From assembly GCA_022866015.1 (NCBI GenBank), contig JALHTX010000353.1, forward strand, positions 1 to 9,442: a stretch of DNA of 9,442 nucleotides. The letters run 5' to 3'. Origin of the DNA: Thermoplasmatota archaeon (GTDB lineage Archaea > Thermoplasmatota > E2 > DHVEG-1). The notes under the pieces are model-generated. The model did no database searches and was not told the DNA's origin. It worked only from the letters and a program-made list of their open reading frames with translations. Every line of letters begins with the position of its first letter. Position 1 is the first letter of the stretch. Shown piece by piece: positions 1 through 5,133 of the stretch. Both the position numbers and the translations under genes were made by a program.

Positions 1-1
1 C

Positions 2-136
2 TGCTGGAGAACAATACGAGCTACAGTCACAAACTCCACCTATTTTCCAACCATCGAGAATATGCAGATGAAGATCGATCAATTCTTAGGAGGAAAAAAA
101 TTCAACTTCGATGTGTCCAACTACTTATGTCTTTGA
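2..136 (+). CDS. Possible C-terminal end of an unidentified protein (partial)
   Basis: The first ~130 bases are less AT-rich than the following 270, which suggests that a gene ends here. On the plus strand, frame 2 is open from the window edge to a TGA at 134-136 (44 residues, beginning CWRTIRATVTNSTYFP). Its codons often have the purine-N-pyrimidine pattern of real coding sequence. I do not recognise the protein. There is a competing reading on the minus strand in the same codon phase: it contains DLHLHILDGWKIGG and then a cysteine-rich VCDCSSYC, running off the window edge with a possible TTG start near 82. The two cannot both be real, and the window gives too little to decide between them. 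Confidence 0.3.
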   Translation, partial: CWRTIRATVTNSTYFPTIENMQMKIDQFLGGKKFNFDVSNYLCL

Positions 137-405
137 CTAATTTACCAATAAGTTAATTTATTACTCGCAGAAAAAAGAAAATCTCTTTATATTTTAAGAA
201 GTGGAATTACATTATTTTTTATAACCTCTTTCTGCTTTTATGGTTTTATTAGCTAATTAGAACTTTTATAGGATTTCAGAAACATAACTTTTTATAATTC
301 ATCTTATAGAAGATTAAAAGCAATAGATTTTAAAAAACATGCAATCAAATTAAAAATTAATATAAAAGATATAATGTTAGAAGTCTAAAAAATTGGATTT
401 TTTTT
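137..405. other. AT-rich intergenic stretch, no gene seen
   Basis: No open frame of useful length is visible on either strand. The stretch has TATA-like words (CTTTTATAGG at 260-269 and CTTTTTATAA at 290-299) and, read on the minus strand, T-rich tracts at 383-405 just past the end of the winged-helix gene, which probably terminate its transcript. A plus-strand RNA starting near 320 is possible, but nothing in the sequence supports a specific RNA. Confidence 0.5.
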
Positions 406-756
406 TTATCTTTTTTCTTTCATTGAATTTACTATCTCTTTGCCAAAATCAGTTAGACGATAAATTTTAACATTTTTATGAGCTTCAATTTGTTCAACTA
501 TGTTAAGACCAATTAGTGACTCATCATCACGATATCTGGAATTCATACCGCGGATTGCGCCAATTACATTTGTTGGTGTAGTCTTAACATTATATGCTAT
601 ATCAGAAGTATAGCTACCACTAGGACTAATATCAAAAAGATATTCTGCAATTTTTTTTCGTACGCTGCTTCTCCTAAGACTCCTCATTACTAGAGGACGT
701 ATATTCTCAGGAGTAAAGATGTTATCTCCTATCTGCATCCCATCCACTTCTAACAT
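406..756 (-). CDS. Small winged-helix (wHTH) DNA-binding protein
   Basis: This 116-aa basic protein is probably a cytoplasmic transcription regulator. Residues ~27-110 fit the archaeal winged-helix pattern: a first helix (VRKKIAEYLFDI), a short segment SPSGSYTSDIAYNVKT that gives helix 2, a recognition helix TPTNVIGAIRGM, and a C-terminal wing ending KIYRLTDFGKEIV. The form 'SYTSDIA...TPTNVIGAIRGM..RY..ESLIGL.IVE' is familiar from small archaeal regulators annotated only as winged-helix proteins, and the target genes are unknown. ATG at 756 is chosen as the start; an internal ATG seven codons on is also possible. No good ribosome-binding site precedes it. It lies 96 nt downstream of rnp2 and may have its own promoter near 830. 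Two inverted repeats in its leader (757-776 and 794-810) could be autoregulatory sites. Confidence 0.75.
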   Translation of the reverse strand: MLEVDGMQIGDNIFTPENIRPLVMRSLRRSSVRKKIAEYLFDISPSGSYTSDIAYNVKTTPTNVIGAIRGMNSRYRDDESLIGLNIVEQIEAHKNVKIYRLTDFGKEIVNSMKEKR

Positions 757-776
757 AAAGAAATGTAAATTTCTTT
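757..776 (-). promoter_or_regulatory. Inverted repeat touching the wHTH start codon
   Basis: An 8-bp perfect inverted repeat (AAAGAAAT at 757-764 and ATTTCTTT at 769-776, 4-nt spacer) abuts the start codon of the winged-helix gene. It could be an operator or an mRNA hairpin masking the start. The AT-rich composition makes chance occurrence quite possible. Confidence 0.3.
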
Positions 777-793
777 TAATAACTTATCGCTTA

Positions 794-810
794 GCAGGCT
801 ATTCACCTGC
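794..810 (-). promoter_or_regulatory. GC-rich inverted repeat in the wHTH leader
   Basis: GCAGG (794-798) and CCTGC (806-810) form a 5-bp inverted repeat with a 7-nt spacer. It is G+C-rich in a very AT-rich leader. A TATA-like TTTATATG on the minus strand at 830-837 would start transcription near 805, directly on this repeat, so it is a candidate operator. Confidence 0.3.
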
Positions 811-852
811 ATATACAACTGCATAATTACATATAAAAAAATTAATGTTTTT

Positions 853-1182
853 TTAAAAATCAGACATATGTTTACGAATTAATGTTTTAATAGTACCTGA
901 TGTTGCAACAGTATTGATTTTTGTTTTAATGATACCTATTTTTTTAATATCTGAAAGAAGTTTTATTGTGTTTTCTTTTTCAGTATGTTTGCATCTAATA
1001 ATCCCCATACCTTTGTCATTGTATTTTATAAGATATAAACCAAGGTTTTTATAATCTCTATCAAACATTTTTTTACATTGATTTTTAATTTCAGAAATCA
1101 ACTCTTTTTTATCTATTCTTTCATTATTTTTTGTATTAATTATAAAACCTATGTATCTTTTTCTTTTTCCTTCTTTTATTAT
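853..1182 (-). CDS. rnp2: RNase P protein component 2 (Pop5 family)
   Basis: This is a protein subunit of archaeal RNase P, the ribonucleoprotein that removes 5' leaders from pre-tRNAs; Pop5 pairs with Rpp30 and supports the catalytic RNA. Family features in order: RYIGFII near the N-terminus, KKELISEIKNQCKKMF, LGLYLIKYNDKGMGIIRCKHT, the helix KENTIKLLSDIKKIG, and the C-terminal SGTIKTLIRKHM. The start is the problem. The frame is open back to TTG codons at 1248 and 1236, both inside the PCNA gene, and contains no ATG before the conserved domain. A strong AAGGGAGG (1190-1197) sits 7 nt before ATA-ATA at 1182, and starting there gives IIKEGKRKRYIGF, the usual Pop5 N-terminal length. I therefore place the start at 1182, either as a real ATA start or as an ATG altered by mutation or sequencing error. 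It is probably co-transcribed with PCNA, 40 nt upstream. Confidence 0.85.
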   Translation of the reverse strand: MIKEGKRKRYIGFIINTKNNERIDKKELISEIKNQCKKMFDRDYKNLGLYLIKYNDKGMGIIRCKHTEKENTIKLLSDIKKIGIIKTKINTVATSGTIKTLIRKHMSDF

Positions 1183-1189
1183 AAAAAAG

Positions 1190-1197
1190 CCTCCCTT
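1190..1197 (-). promoter_or_regulatory. Ribosome-binding site deciding the rnp2 start
   Basis: AAGGGAGG on the minus strand is a strong Shine-Dalgarno match lying between the PCNA stop (1223) and the conserved part of Pop5. Its 7-nt spacing points to the ATA codon at 1180-1182. No ATG, GTG or TTG lies in range. Confidence 0.7.
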
Positions 1198-1222
1198 GAA
1201 AGAAATTAAAAAAAGAAATTTT

Positions 1223-1960
1223 TTATTCTGATTCAATTCGTGGTGCAAGCAAATATGTTACATGACCTTTGTTTTCAGCGATATTAAATTCAACTCGAAT
1301 AGGGTTATCATTACCAATCATAATAGTTATAGGGTCATCGCCTCGTACTGGTTTAATCATGTTGCTGAAATAATCAATAGAAAACAGGCTTTTACATTTA
1401 CTATTTGTATCAAGTTCCAATAGTAGATCTTTAGGAAGCTTAAGATTAACTGTGTCTGTATCACCTTCTGCAAACAATTCAAAGTCGTCTTTGTTGACAG
1501 TTAAAGCTAGATGATCAGAAACTGTTTCTGATGCACGGACACCTTGTGTTAGCTCAGATGCTTTTAAAACAACTTTTGCAGGGAGATTTAGATTAGGCAT
1601 TTTAGGATCAGGCATACCTGTGGTATCGATTAAACCCATTTTACGAACAAGATTACCTATTTTTATTATTAATCTATTCGTGTCTTCATCATATTCCAAA
1701 TTAACCATATCATTACTTGTGGAGAGACGTATGATACTTGCGAATTTATCCATGTCTATTCCTAGTTCCATATTAGTTGCTTTGTATTCATCAAAAGCGT
1801 CACTTTTTATTTCAAGATCAACCATTGCAACATGAGCCGGATCAACAGCCCTGAGAGATATACCTTTTGGTGTGATATTAAATTTCACTTCATTTACAAG
1901 TGGTGATACAACGTCTATTATCCCTTTAAGTACCTCAGATTTTACTTTTGCATTAAACAT
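1223..1960 (-). CDS. pcn: PCNA, archaeal DNA polymerase sliding clamp
   Basis: This 245-aa protein has the full length of archaeal PCNA, a homotrimeric ring that holds DNA polymerases, FEN1, ligase and other PIP-box proteins on DNA. Visible features: the N-terminal MFNAKVKSEVLKGIIDVV, the ISLRAVDPAHVAMVDL segment of domain 1, the interdomain connector around LIDTTGMPDPKMPNLNLP (roughly residues 110-128), and the C-terminal YLLAPRIES that forms part of the PIP-box pocket. The start is the ATG at 1960: GGGGAGG (1967-1973) lies 6 nt before it. The frame could be extended to a TTG at 1975, but that codon lies inside the ribosome-binding site. PCNA and transcription factor S are near neighbours in several euryarchaea; here a secreted-protein gene lies between them. 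Confidence 0.97.
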   Translation of the reverse strand: MFNAKVKSEVLKGIIDVVSPLVNEVKFNITPKGISLRAVDPAHVAMVDLEIKSDAFDEYKATNMELGIDMDKFASIIRLSTSNDMVNLEYDEDTNRLIIKIGNLVRKMGLIDTTGMPDPKMPNLNLPAKVVLKASELTQGVRASETVSDHLALTVNKDDFELFAEGDTDTVNLKLPKDLLLELDTNSKCKSLFSIDYFSNMIKPVRGDDPITIMIGNDNPIRVEFNIAENKGHVTYLLAPRIESE

Positions 1961-1966
1961 ATTTTT

Positions 1967-1973
1967 CCTCCCC
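1967..1973 (-). promoter_or_regulatory. Ribosome-binding site of PCNA
   Basis: GGGGAGG on the minus strand, 6 nt upstream of the ATG at 1960, fixes the PCNA start and rules out the longer frame beginning at 1975. TATA-like sequences lie further upstream (TTTATATTTA near 1985-1997 and TTATAAAC near 2028-2036), so PCNA probably has its own promoter. Confidence 0.8.
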
Positions 1974-2056
1974 AATCACTCATAATAAATATAAATTAAA
2001 TTAGGTAAATTAATTGTATACATTTTTTGTTTATAATTCTGACGGTATTATTTTGA

Positions 2057-2761
2057 TTATTGTTCCGATTTATAACAAACTACTAATCCTACACCTGAGA
2101 ATGCATGTGGAAGTAGTTCTTTTTTGAAGAATAACTCTGAGAGTAAACAAGAAAAGCGTCCTATCCATGTTGTATATCCATAAAATTTTCCTACAATTAT
2201 TGTATGGTTTCCTTGTATATATTTTACTGAATCTGGAATAGATTTAGATCGAACAATGGGATAAAAAGTGGTATTTGCTTTTTCATCCTTGTAAAAACCT
2301 ACAACTAAACTCTTTTTAGGAGAAATTAAAAAAGTCGCAAGTAATATTCGTAGGAATATAAACTGACTATTAAGTAGGTCTATTTTTGTTTTAATATGGA
2401 ATCCCCTTCCATATGATTTAATACGAATTAATCCAATATTGTCTGGTAGGTTACTATCTTTAGTTTCTTTAGATTGAAGTTTCTGGAAAAGAGTTTGCAT
2501 TTCTATGTCTTCCTCAAAAAGTTCAGAACATTTAGATTCTAAGTATTTACCAATATCTTCTGTTTCTTCTGCAATATCTATTCCAACAGGAGTTATCGAT
2601 CCATCAGGTGCAACTCTATAAATTGTCATAATTTTTTGTTGAGGTTCTACTAAAATTTTAGCATTGTTACTAATACTCATAGCATAGGTAGGACTCATAG
2701 CTGATATGAGAAATAGTAATACAGATATTGATACTACTGCCTTCTTTAATGCATCATTCAT
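2057..2761 (-). CDS. Secreted or membrane-attached protein of unknown function
   Basis: I do not recognise this 234-aa protein. It has a typical signal peptide: a charged start (MNDALKKA), a hydrophobic core (VVSISVLLFLISAM) and a likely signal peptidase site after PTYA at residue 27. The exported part has an acidic middle (about 65-105), a segment LIRIKSYGRGFHIKTK, a hydrophobic stretch at about 133-156 that could be a second membrane segment or a buried core, and a C-terminal part with GRFSCLLSELFFKKE and HAFSGVGLVVCY. The two C-terminal cysteines (C205, C229) could pair outside the cell. The start is ATG at 2761, with GGGAG (2771-2775) upstream and a TATA-like TTTATATA at 2814-2821 in the gap after transcription factor S, so it likely has its own promoter. 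Probably a lineage-restricted envelope protein. Confidence 0.75.
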   Translation of the reverse strand: MNDALKKAVVSISVLLFLISAMSPTYAMSISNNAKILVEPQQKIMTIYRVAPDGSITPVGIDIAEETEDIGKYLESKCSELFEEDIEMQTLFQKLQSKETKDSNLPDNIGLIRIKSYGRGFHIKTKIDLLNSQFIFLRILLATFLISPKKSLVVGFYKDEKANTTFYPIVRSKSIPDSVKYIQGNHTIIVGKFYGYTTWIGRFSCLLSELFFKKELLPHAFSGVGLVVCYKSEQ

Positions 2762-2813
2762 ATATAATTTCTCCCGATAATAGGATATTTTAAGATTAAT
2801 ATATGTAAATTAA

Positions 2814-2821
2814 TATATAAA
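2814..2821 (-). promoter_or_regulatory. TATA box candidate for the secreted-protein gene
   Basis: TTTATATA on the minus strand, about 26 bp before a start point near 2791, would leave a 30-nt leader containing the GGGAG ribosome-binding site. A second TATA-like copy (ATATTAAT, near 2795-2802) lies downstream of it. Confidence 0.4.
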
Positions 2822-2832
2822 AGTTTGCTTTT

Positions 2833-3135
2833 TTAATCTTCCCTCCATTTATAACCACATTTAGTACAAGTATAAAACCTACTCTCAGGTTCATCACTAC
2901 TTCTCATCTGACGAAGTATCCAATACGCTTCAGTGTTACCACATTTAACACATAACACTTTTGTTTTAGGTAAAACATTACTTTTTGCTTTATCTTCAAT
3001 AAAAGTTACATTTTTTTCCTTCTGTTTTAAAACAACAACATTACTTCCTTTTTTTTCCTTTTTAAAACCACATTTCCGGCATACCATGAATTCCTTATCA
3101 GGATACATCAATGCTCTACATTTCTCACAAAACAT
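2833..3135 (-). CDS. tfs: Transcription factor S (TFS), RNA polymerase cleavage factor
   Basis: TFS is the archaeal counterpart of TFIIS and of the RNA polymerase II subunit Rpb9. It rescues backtracked RNA polymerase by stimulating cleavage of the nascent RNA. The 100-aa protein has both zinc ribbons: C3, C6, C19 and C22 at the N-terminus, and C62, C65, C90 and C93 at the C-terminus. The hairpin of the second ribbon carries MRSSDEPESRFYTC with the acidic pair D81-E82, the residues that reach the polymerase active site in active TFS/TFIIS proteins, so this copy should be cleavage-competent. The linker between ribbons is lysine-rich. The ATG at 3135 follows the Nudix stop by three bases, so the two genes form a tight operon and translation is probably coupled; GGTGG inside the Nudix end may serve as ribosome-binding site. 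Confidence 0.95.
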   Translation of the reverse strand: MFCEKCRALMYPDKEFMVCRKCGFKKEKKGSNVVVLKQKEKNVTFIEDKAKSNVLPKTKVLCVKCGNTEAYWILRQMRSSDEPESRFYTCTKCGYKWRED

Positions 3136-3138
3136 GAT

Positions 3139-3540
3139 TTATTTCAACCACCTTATAACATCATTTATTATTTTTTTATGATCAAATGCTAGCTCTGGAA
3201 GTTTTTCTAGTTCAAAAAATCTTACATCTGATGCATCATCATCACTTTCTAATTTACCATCAATAGCATTCATTAAATATACAATAGTTACAGTATGCCC
3301 ACGAGGATCACGATCGGGATCAGAATAAACACCAAACAGCTTTTTAATTTCAACTTTCAACCCTGTTTCTTCTAAAACTTCACGAATAACAGCATCTTCA
3401 ACTTTTTCGCCATATTCAACATATCCACCTGGAAGAGCCCATCTATCTTTAAAAGGAAACTTATTTCTTTTTATTAAAAGAATTTTATCTTCACTAACAA
3501 TTGCACCATCAACAGTTAGTCTAGGATTTTTATATTTCAT
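3139..3540 (-). CDS. Nudix hydrolase, ADP-ribose pyrophosphatase-like
   Basis: This 133-aa cytoplasmic enzyme should hydrolyse a nucleoside diphosphate linked to another moiety, using divalent metal. The Nudix box (G-x5-E-x7-REUxEExGU) is complete: G39, E45, R53, E54, E57, E58, G60, L61, with the metal-binding glutamates present. The segment YSDPDRDPRGHTVTIVY after the box resembles archaeal ADP-ribose pyrophosphatases, so ADP-ribose is the best guess for substrate, though sequence alone cannot settle it. Start ATG at 3540 has no ribosome-binding site, but a TATA box (3565-3572) is placed so that transcription would begin at or next to the ATG, which implies a leaderless mRNA. It is the first gene of the operon with transcription factor S. 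Confidence 0.93.
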   Translation of the reverse strand: MKYKNPRLTVDGAIVSEDKILLIKRNKFPFKDRWALPGGYVEYGEKVEDAVIREVLEETGLKVEIKKLFGVYSDPDRDPRGHTVTIVYLMNAIDGKLESDDDASDVRFFELEKLPELAFDHKKIINDVIRWLK

Positions 3541-3564
3541 GATAATAGATAATAAAAACTTAGA

Positions 3565-3572
3565 TATTTAAA
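3565..3572 (-). promoter_or_regulatory. TATA box of the Nudix-TFS operon
   Basis: TTTAAATA on the minus strand is centred 26-28 bp before the Nudix ATG at 3540. With usual archaeal spacing the transcript would begin within a base or two of the ATG, fitting a leaderless mRNA and the absence of a ribosome-binding site. Confidence 0.6.
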
Positions 3573-3606
3573 ATTTTATAAAATAAAATTAAAAAAAATA
3601 AATTTT

Positions 3607-3756
3607 TTAGTGATTCATATTTTCCCAAAACGAAGACAAATCTTTATGTAACTCATCCATCCAGTCAACAAAGGAGAATTCATCATTGTCTTCTCTTTTA
3701 AAAAAATTTAAAAAATTGCTATGTCCTTCTTTTTTTACAATATTGTTTCTTTCCAT
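3607..3756 (-). CDS. 49-aa acidic small protein
   Basis: A short open frame, ATG at 3756 to TAA at 3607. The product begins MERNNIVKKEGHSNFLNFF, and its C-terminal half (DNDEFSFVDWMDELHKDL, then a W near the end) is acidic with aromatic residues spaced like one face of a helix. AAGGGATG lies upstream at a reasonable spacing, and a TATA-like word (AAATATATT, 3794-3802) would start transcription near 3774. The amphipathic acidic C-terminus would suit a small protein that binds a partner, but no family is recognised. The ribosome-binding site and protein-like composition argue for a real gene; shortness argues for caution. Confidence 0.55.
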   Translation of the reverse strand: MERNNIVKKEGHSNFLNFFKREDNDEFSFVDWMDELHKDLSSFWENMNH

Positions 3757-3907
3757 TGTGCATCCCTTCTCTGTTTTTTATTTGGAAGAAAGGGAATATA
3801 TTTGATGTTTATTATCATTTTTAGTAGGTATATATGTAAATGCATATGTACAAACTAATATAGAGCTTAAAAAAATGTATATGCTGATAAAAGCCTGAAA
3901 TGAAACA

Positions 3908-3915
3908 TTTAAAAA
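3908..3915 (+). promoter_or_regulatory. TATA box candidate for tRNA-Val
   Basis: TTTAAAAA centred about 42 bp before the tRNA would start transcription near 3937, giving a 17-nt 5' leader for RNase P to remove. A second candidate, CTTTAAAAAA at 3935-3944, is closer than usual to the mature 5' end. Confidence 0.35.
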
Positions 3916-3953
3916 ACAGTTGTTTATTTCACTGCTTTAAAAAACACATTGTT

Positions 3954-4027
3954 GGGCTCGTGGTCTAGCTGGTTATGACGTCGCCTTGACATGGCGGAGG
4001 TCTTGAGTTCGAATCTCAACGAGCCCA
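3954..4027 (+). tRNA. tRNA-Val (anticodon GAC)
   Basis: A 74-nt cloverleaf: acceptor stem GGGCTCG with CGAGCCC, D arm GTC...GAC, anticodon stem TCGCC/GGCGG with loop TTGACAT (anticodon GAC, reading GUC and GUU valine codons), T stem TTGAG/CTCAA with loop TTCGAAT, and discriminator A. No CCA is encoded. Its 3' 45 nt are repeated exactly at 5702-5746, which makes this gene the attachment site of an integrated element; the element carried in the 3' part, so the tRNA stayed intact. The gene on the opposite strand (int N-terminal part) reads into it as far as 3973. T-rich tracts at 4033-4055, supplied by the element, replace the tRNA's original terminator. Confidence 0.97.
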
Positions 4028-4194
4028 TTACTACTTTTTCCAGTGATATTTTTTCCCTCAATTTGTGCGAAGTATATCCTAAGATTGTATTCTACAAACG
4101 CACTTATGTTTATGTCGTATTCTCTTGCTTTTTTCAATAATTCTTTATTGATTGATATATTCGTCCTGGTTTTGGTCATACACATCATCGACAT
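3973..4194 (-). CDS. int: Integrase N-terminal part, int(N): ribbon-helix-helix domain ending in tRNA-Val
   Basis: The N-terminal ~40 residues of the likely product (TKTRTNISINKELLKKAR, then DINISAFVEYNLRIYFAQIEG) form a ribbon-helix-helix DNA-binding domain resembling CcdA-type antitoxins: one beta strand and two helices. After a linker (KNITGKSSN) the frame enters the att core, giving GLVEIRTQDLRHVKA on the antisense strand of the tRNA, then TS and stop. At the right repeat the same peptide continues into a recombinase core-binding domain, so this is the front of a split integrase. Start: the frame is open to an ATG at 4260, but TTAATATA at 4214-4221 would start a leaderless mRNA at about 4192, fitting the ATG at 4194; a further ATG at 4179 directly precedes the domain. 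By itself it could still act as a small DNA-binding repressor. Confidence 0.8.
   Translation of the reverse strand: MSMMCMTKTRTNISINKELLKKAREYDINISAFVEYNLRIYFAQIEGKNITGKSSNGLVEIRTQDLRHVKATS
3983..4027 (+). repeat. attL core: 45-bp direct repeat, copy 1
   Basis: The 45 bases from the anticodon stem to the discriminator base of tRNA-Val are identical to 5702-5746. Flanking bases differ on both sides (C/T before, T/C after). A tRNA 3' half duplicated in direct orientation is the classic footprint of tyrosine-integrase insertion. Confidence 0.95.
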
Positions 4195-4213
4195 ACTAAT
4201 AATACATATATGA

Positions 4214-4221
4214 TATATTAA
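4214..4221 (-). promoter_or_regulatory. TATA box candidate for int(N)
   Basis: TTAATATA on the minus strand is centred about 24 bp before the ATG at 4194, consistent with a leaderless transcript. There is no ribosome-binding site before any of the candidate starts. Confidence 0.4.
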
Positions 4222-4260
4222 TTTTCGCTTAGTATTGGTGGAAACAGGATTTAAACGCAT

Positions 4261-4558
4261 TATTTTGTTGAGTCGATATCATAGGAATAAAAAGGATTTA
4301 TGATAGATTAATACCATTTATCATAATTCGGGATTTGCCATACATTTTCAGAATGTTTATAGATTAACAATACACAATATATGTTAATTGTGGGGAGTTG
4401 ATTGGTATATTATTTCCTCTTATTCCTATCCCTCTTAGTCCTCCACAAATCCAATCAATAACCCATATTTTTCTCGATTACAAACTAATCAGTAATGTAA
4501 ACAATTTTGCAAATATTTATATAATATATAATTTATATTTGTTTGATGGAGAAATAAG
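4261..4558. promoter_or_regulatory. Divergent regulatory region of the element, inverted repeats, no gene
   Basis: About 300 nt between the two divergent element genes hold no convincing open frame. The stretch contains TATCATA-type words at 4277-4283, 4299-4305 (reverse) and 4319-4325; the last two form an 8-bp inverted repeat (4298-4305 with 4319-4326). It also contains two interlocked complementary pairs (4388-4393 with 4443-4448, and 4398-4405 with 4451-4458) that could form a pseudoknot-like fold, and at its right end a TATA box (TTTATATA, 4516-4523) for the membrane-protein gene. Confidence 0.4.
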
Positions 4559-5017
4559 ATGAATAAAAAAATAATTATGTTTGGAAGTTTTTTAACTATT
4601 TTTTTAATGGTGATGATTCCAGTTGTGAACGCTATTGAATACAACCAAGTTGAAAACAACTTAGAAAAAAAAATAAATCCGATCAGAGAACAAATTAGGG
4701 TAAAACATATTATTTCTTCATATAAATTAGAAGATATTCAAAAGTTAAGGGATATCATTAGTAAGATAAATAATAATCCTGCTAGTTCATGTTCTACTTG
4801 TAGGATAAACTTATCAATGAGACCGCTGTGTAAAATCCTTTTAAAACTTTGTTTATATTTTCTCTCACTTTTCGCGATTTTATCACCTAGTATTATGGAA
4901 GCCGATTATTTTTTGATTATTGCATTAACAATATTTTTAACAGCATTGGGTATGGGTTGTGCATGGGCTTTGATAATATTTTTTTCCCGAGTATTAATTC
5001 AGATGCCCCTCCAATAA
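4559..5017 (+). CDS. Element-borne small membrane protein with signal-like N-terminus
   Basis: This 152-aa protein of unknown function begins with a signal peptide or anchor (MNKKIIMFGSFLTIFLMVMI, likely cleavage after VVNA at residue 25). A charged, helical outer segment follows (about 26-72, including EDIQKLRDIISKIN), then a cysteine pair (C78-S-T-C81) with C91 and C98 nearby, and two hydrophobic segments at about 91-111 and 117-147. The predicted protein is thus anchored by a C-terminal hairpin, with a small exported domain. GGAG (4548-4551) is 7 nt before the ATG, and a TATA box lies at 4516-4523. It lies between the two att copies and is therefore cargo. Possible roles, such as superinfection exclusion or a membrane toxin, are speculation; it may equally be a host-type envelope protein picked up by the element. 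Confidence 0.8.
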   Translation: MNKKIIMFGSFLTIFLMVMIPVVNAIEYNQVENNLEKKINPIREQIRVKHIISSYKLEDIQKLRDIISKINNNPASSCSTCRINLSMRPLCKILLKLCLYFLSLFAILSPSIMEADYFLIIALTIFLTALGMGCAWALIIFFSRVLIQMPLQ

Positions 5018-5018
5018 A

Positions 5019-5076
5019 TTAGATGGTCATCTAAAACCATTATTTCTTTATCTGATATTTTTCTCATTTTTTTTTT
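5019..5076 (+). terminator. Hairpin plus T-tract after the membrane-protein gene
   Basis: A perfect 7-bp stem (TTAGATG at 5019-5025, CATCTAA at 5028-5034) begins one base after the stop codon and is followed by increasingly T-rich sequence ending in a long T run (5067-5076). T-runs are the usual archaeal terminator signal; the hairpin could protect the 3' end. Confidence 0.55.
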
Positions 5077-5108
5077 AAAAAGAGATGTTTTTAAACAAAC
5101 AATTGTTT
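5073..5108 (+). promoter_or_regulatory. Promoter with palindromic operator for the 51-aa gene
   Basis: TTTTAAAA (5073-5080) is a plausible TATA box that would place the start near 5103. A perfect 12-bp palindrome, AAACAATTGTTT (5097-5108), covers exactly that point. A dimeric repressor such as a ribbon-helix-helix protein bound there would block initiation. Promoter and operator are both inferred from position. Confidence 0.4.
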
Positions 5109-5133
5109 AGAAATTGTGTTTGAGGGAGGAAAA

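Noticed and set aside
111..140. Nine-codon frame (MCPTTYVFD) behind AGGAGG near the left edge
   Set aside because: Too short, and the AGGAGG lies within a purine-rich run of a probable coding region; no supporting feature.
374..756. ATGTTAGAAGT at 374-384 inverted at 746-756, framing the winged-helix gene
   Set aside because: Eleven-base inverted matches are expected by chance in an AT-rich window of this size, and the flanks do not extend the match.
1620..1835. Plus-strand open frame of 71 codons inside PCNA
   Set aside because: Antisense shadow of the PCNA gene, hydrophobic low-quality composition, no ribosome-binding site.
2933..3181. Plus-strand open frame of 82 codons over TFS and the Nudix end
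   Set aside because: Opposite strand of two certain genes; rich in F, L and T as expected from antisense of lysine-rich coding sequence.
4195..4260. Longer int(N) start at the ATG at 4260
   Set aside because: The extra 22 residues are not part of the ribbon-helix-helix domain, have no ribosome-binding site, and the TATA box would lie inside the coding region.
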